A DNA stretch of 64,000 nt from Parasalinivibrio latis (GTDB lineage Bacteria > Pseudomonadota > Gammaproteobacteria > Enterobacterales > Vibrionaceae), in NCBI RefSeq assembly GCF_036825535.1, contig NZ_CP098813.1:1674001-1738000 (forward strand), in the 5' to 3' direction. The notes below the pieces were generated by a model. That model worked only from the letters and a program-made list of their open reading frames with translations. It made no database searches and had not been told where the DNA came from. The translations under genes were made by a program, and so were the position numbers. Shown piece by piece: positions 62,269 through 64,000 of this stretch. The stretch's first letter is position 1, and each line of letters begins with the position of its first letter.

Positions 62269-62790
62269 ATGAAACGCTTATTGTTGGTAAGCACATTGTT
62301 AGTCCTGAGCGCCTGTTCTTCTTACCAGATGCAGGAAAGCCCAAAATTTGAATCCGATGCGCATTGGGCGATCATGCCGTTCAAAAACCTCTCAGGTACT
62401 CCCCTTGCCGGACAGAAAGCAGAACAAATGCTGGCAACAGCCCTTTCAGCCAAAGGCATATCAGTGTCTGTTTACCCGAATGCAGACAGCCACTCCCTGG
62501 AGAGCATCCTTGACCCCCAGTCAGTTGAGAAAAAAGCGCAGGAATGGCTCAAAAGCCAGCGCGCCGAGTATGTCATTACCGGCTCAGTGGAGGAGTGGCA
62601 ATACAAAACTGGCCTGGACAGCGAACCAACTGTCGGCATATCGCTGAAAGTCATTGCCAACCCTGGCAGCACCACCCTCTGGCGTGCGACTGGTACCCGT
62701 ACCGGATGGGGACGGGAAGGACTGGCACAAACCGGGTTGGATGTTATTACCGGTTTGGTGGATGAAATTAACGTACAAAGCAATCAGTAA
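62269..62790 (+). CDS. pelC: PelC lipoprotein
   Basis: 173 residues with lipobox LSAC (Cys16). The body (WAIMPFKNLSGTPLAG, AEYVITGSVEEWQYKTG, LDVITGLVDEIN) matches PelC, which forms a ring under the PelB barrel and collects the cationic polymer. GAGGAAAT lies before the ATG. Position between pelB and pelD confirms the assignment. Confidence 0.93.
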   Translation: MKRLLLVSTLLVLSACSSYQMQESPKFESDAHWAIMPFKNLSGTPLAGQKAEQMLATALSAKGISVSVYPNADSHSLESILDPQSVEKKAQEWLKSQRAEYVITGSVEEWQYKTGLDSEPTVGISLKVIANPGSTTLWRATGTRTGWGREGLAQTGLDVITGLVDEINVQSNQ

Positions 62791-62799
62791 GAGTCCAAC

Positions 62800-64000
62800 G
62801 TGAAAAGCAGTATTTTTTCGTCATCCCGGCTCAGCACATTGAAAAACCGTATTTTTGCCGTACCTGAAAAGAACGGCGTGGTCTGGTTTGAAACCATATT
62901 ATTTGCTGTCCTGGCGCTGGTTATATGGGTCTGTTCTGAAGGGTTTGATAATCCGGAAGTTTCTGTGGGCTTTTTCTGGCCGATTGTCGGACCACTTGTT
63001 ATTGCACTTCGGTACGGTTTCGCGCAGGGACTTATCTGTGCTGTCCTTACTGTCGCCGGCGTGGAGGTTTCATTGTTGGTCATCCAACCGACTGCCAATT
63101 TCCCCTTTTCACTTTCGATTGGCACTGTGGTTGTAACCATGGCAGCTGGTGAATTCAGGGACCATTGGGAAGCCGTAAACACCAAATATGCCCTCAATTA
63201 TGAGTACATGAACCAAAAACTGGAAAGCTTTACTCAAAATTATCACTTGTTGAAGGTTTCCCACGACCAACTGGAAAAGCGTACTGCCGGCCAGGCAATC
63301 AGTTTGCGCACCAGTATCCAAAGTCTGCAGCGTATTGCGGTGAATCACGCTGAGCACCGGCTGGATGTGCTTGCTGGTGATTTTCTAAACCTGTTTTCCG
63401 ACATCATCGGGATGCACGTAGCCGGTATATACGCAGTCGTGAACGGCGAAATTGACTCAAATGCTAAGGCTGTAATCGGTGACAATCACTATTTAGATCA
63501 TTCAGACCCAATGCTCGCTGCATCTTTATCGACTGGTGAGCTGTTGTCCCCGGCTGAACTGGACGACAAATCCCTGCACAATTCACGCTACCAACTTTGT
63601 GTTCCCTTAAAGGACACCAAAGGCACTGTTCATGCAATCCTGGCCTGTGAAAGTGTCCAGTTTATAGCACTGAACCCTACTAATATTGCATTGTTGGCAC
63701 TGGTTGCGAATTACGCAGCAAACCTGCTTAGCGACTCCATTGTTGCCCCGGTCCTGAAGCCGCAACAACGGGATCTGTTTATCTCTTACCTAAACAAGGT
63801 GAAAGGCAATAAACAGAAGTTTGGCGCCGACAGCGCTCTGGTTGTATTCACCGACGTTAATGGTGAGATGCAAAATATCCTCGAATCCTTAATCGATTAC
63901 AGACGCGGAGCGGATATTTACTGGTCCTGCTACACGCTGGACGGTATGCCAGCACTTGCCGTATTGCTGCCTATGACATCCGTATACGAAGCCCAACAGT
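62800..64000 (+). CDS. pelD: PelD, c-di-GMP receptor of the Pel machine (cut by window end)
   Basis: Frame open from a GTG at 62800 (9 bases after pelC) to the window edge, 400 codons. The N-terminus has about four membrane helices (TILFAVLALVIWVC, FFWPIVGPLVIALRYG, and two more), followed by a coiled-coil-like segment, a GAF domain (about 180-325) and the beginning of a degenerate GGDEF domain. The I-site-type RxxD motif is present as RGAD at residues 369-372, almost the same position as in P. aeruginosa PelD, so c-di-GMP binding is expected. PelE, F and G should follow beyond the window. Confidence 0.92.
   Translation, partial: MKSSIFSSSRLSTLKNRIFAVPEKNGVVWFETILFAVLALVIWVCSEGFDNPEVSVGFFWPIVGPLVIALRYGFAQGLICAVLTVAGVEVSLLVIQPTANFPFSLSIGTVVVTMAAGEFRDHWEAVNTKYALNYEYMNQKLESFTQNYHLLKVSHDQLEKRTAGQAISLRTSIQSLQRIAVNHAEHRLDVLAGDFLNLFSDIIGMHVAGIYAVVNGEIDSNAKAVIGDNHYLDHSDPMLAASLSTGELLSPAELDDKSLHNSRYQLCVPLKDTKGTVHAILACESVQFIALNPTNIALLALVANYAANLLSDSIVAPVLKPQQRDLFISYLNKVKGNKQKFGADSALVVFTDVNGEMQNILESLIDYRRGADIYWSCYTLDGMPALAVLLPMTSVYEAQQ

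Noticed and set aside
1..64000. tRNA, rRNA, CRISPR arrays, insertion sequences, integrases or prophage genes
   Set aside because: None recognised by reading the sequence; no array-like spaced repeats or transposase motifs were seen.

Overview
The window is ordinary-density chromosomal DNA of a gammaproteobacterium, most likely a member of the Vibrionaceae. I infer this from gene content and order: pntA-pntB next to a VxrA/VxrB-type two-component system with a DUF2861 protein, a malP/glgP-malQ-glgB run, nadE, a Vibrio-style PomB, a DUF3010 protein, YoaH (UPF0181) and a HlyU-like protein. As I recall, several of these blocks lie on the second chromosome of Vibrio cholerae, so this may be a secondary replicon, but nothing here (no origin, parAB or rRNA) proves that. 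I saw no tRNA, rRNA, insertion sequence, integrase or CRISPR array.

Layout. 1-7.2 kb: an LD-carboxypeptidase cut by the window edge, a cytochrome b561, a lipoprotein pseudo-protease, and a block in which two YgiW-like OB-fold proteins flank a protealysin-like metalloprotease, its probable emfourin-type inhibitor and a membrane M23 peptidase. 7.2-16 kb: an ABC-F ATPase with a long leader, an orphan PomB, a Gfo/Idh/MocA oxidoreductase, a chromate transporter, a LysR regulator and a PlsC-like acyltransferase. 16-27 kb: a degenerate AraC-like protein, a divergent NadD-like/NadE pair, a stand-alone RelA/SpoT-type HD protein, YoaH, a TraF-like outer-membrane protein, the vxrA-vxrB-DUF2861 operon and pntAB. 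27-34 kb: HlyU-like and DUF1127 proteins, a BASS-family transporter facing a 31-residue membrane microprotein, a 5'-nucleotidase, a beta-hydroxyacid dehydrogenase, an acyltransferase-3 protein and a pirin. 34-41 kb: the alpha-glucan phosphorylase, amylomaltase and branching-enzyme operon. 42-51 kb: DUF4336, DUF368 (undecaprenyl-phosphate translocase type), a two-gene SCO operon, an Lpp-like lipoprotein convergent with an L,D-transpeptidase, msrPQ, and MATE and AEC transporters. 51-64 kb: SgrR, an HD-GYP phosphodiesterase, DUF3010, and the first four genes of a Pel polysaccharide locus (pelA, pelB, pelC and the start of pelD).

Common themes are the cell envelope (LD-carboxypeptidase, M23, L,D-transpeptidase/Lpp, DUF368, Vxr signalling), NAD(P) metabolism (NadD-like, NadE, PntAB) and c-di-GMP-controlled matrix. 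An HD-GYP enzyme lies about 1 kb upstream of pelA, and PelD keeps an RxxD c-di-GMP-binding motif. Observations I rank highest are the pseudo-protease that has lost all three catalytic-triad positions, the YgiW-like pair with a duplicated upstream element, the protease/inhibitor module, and the 31-residue microprotein.
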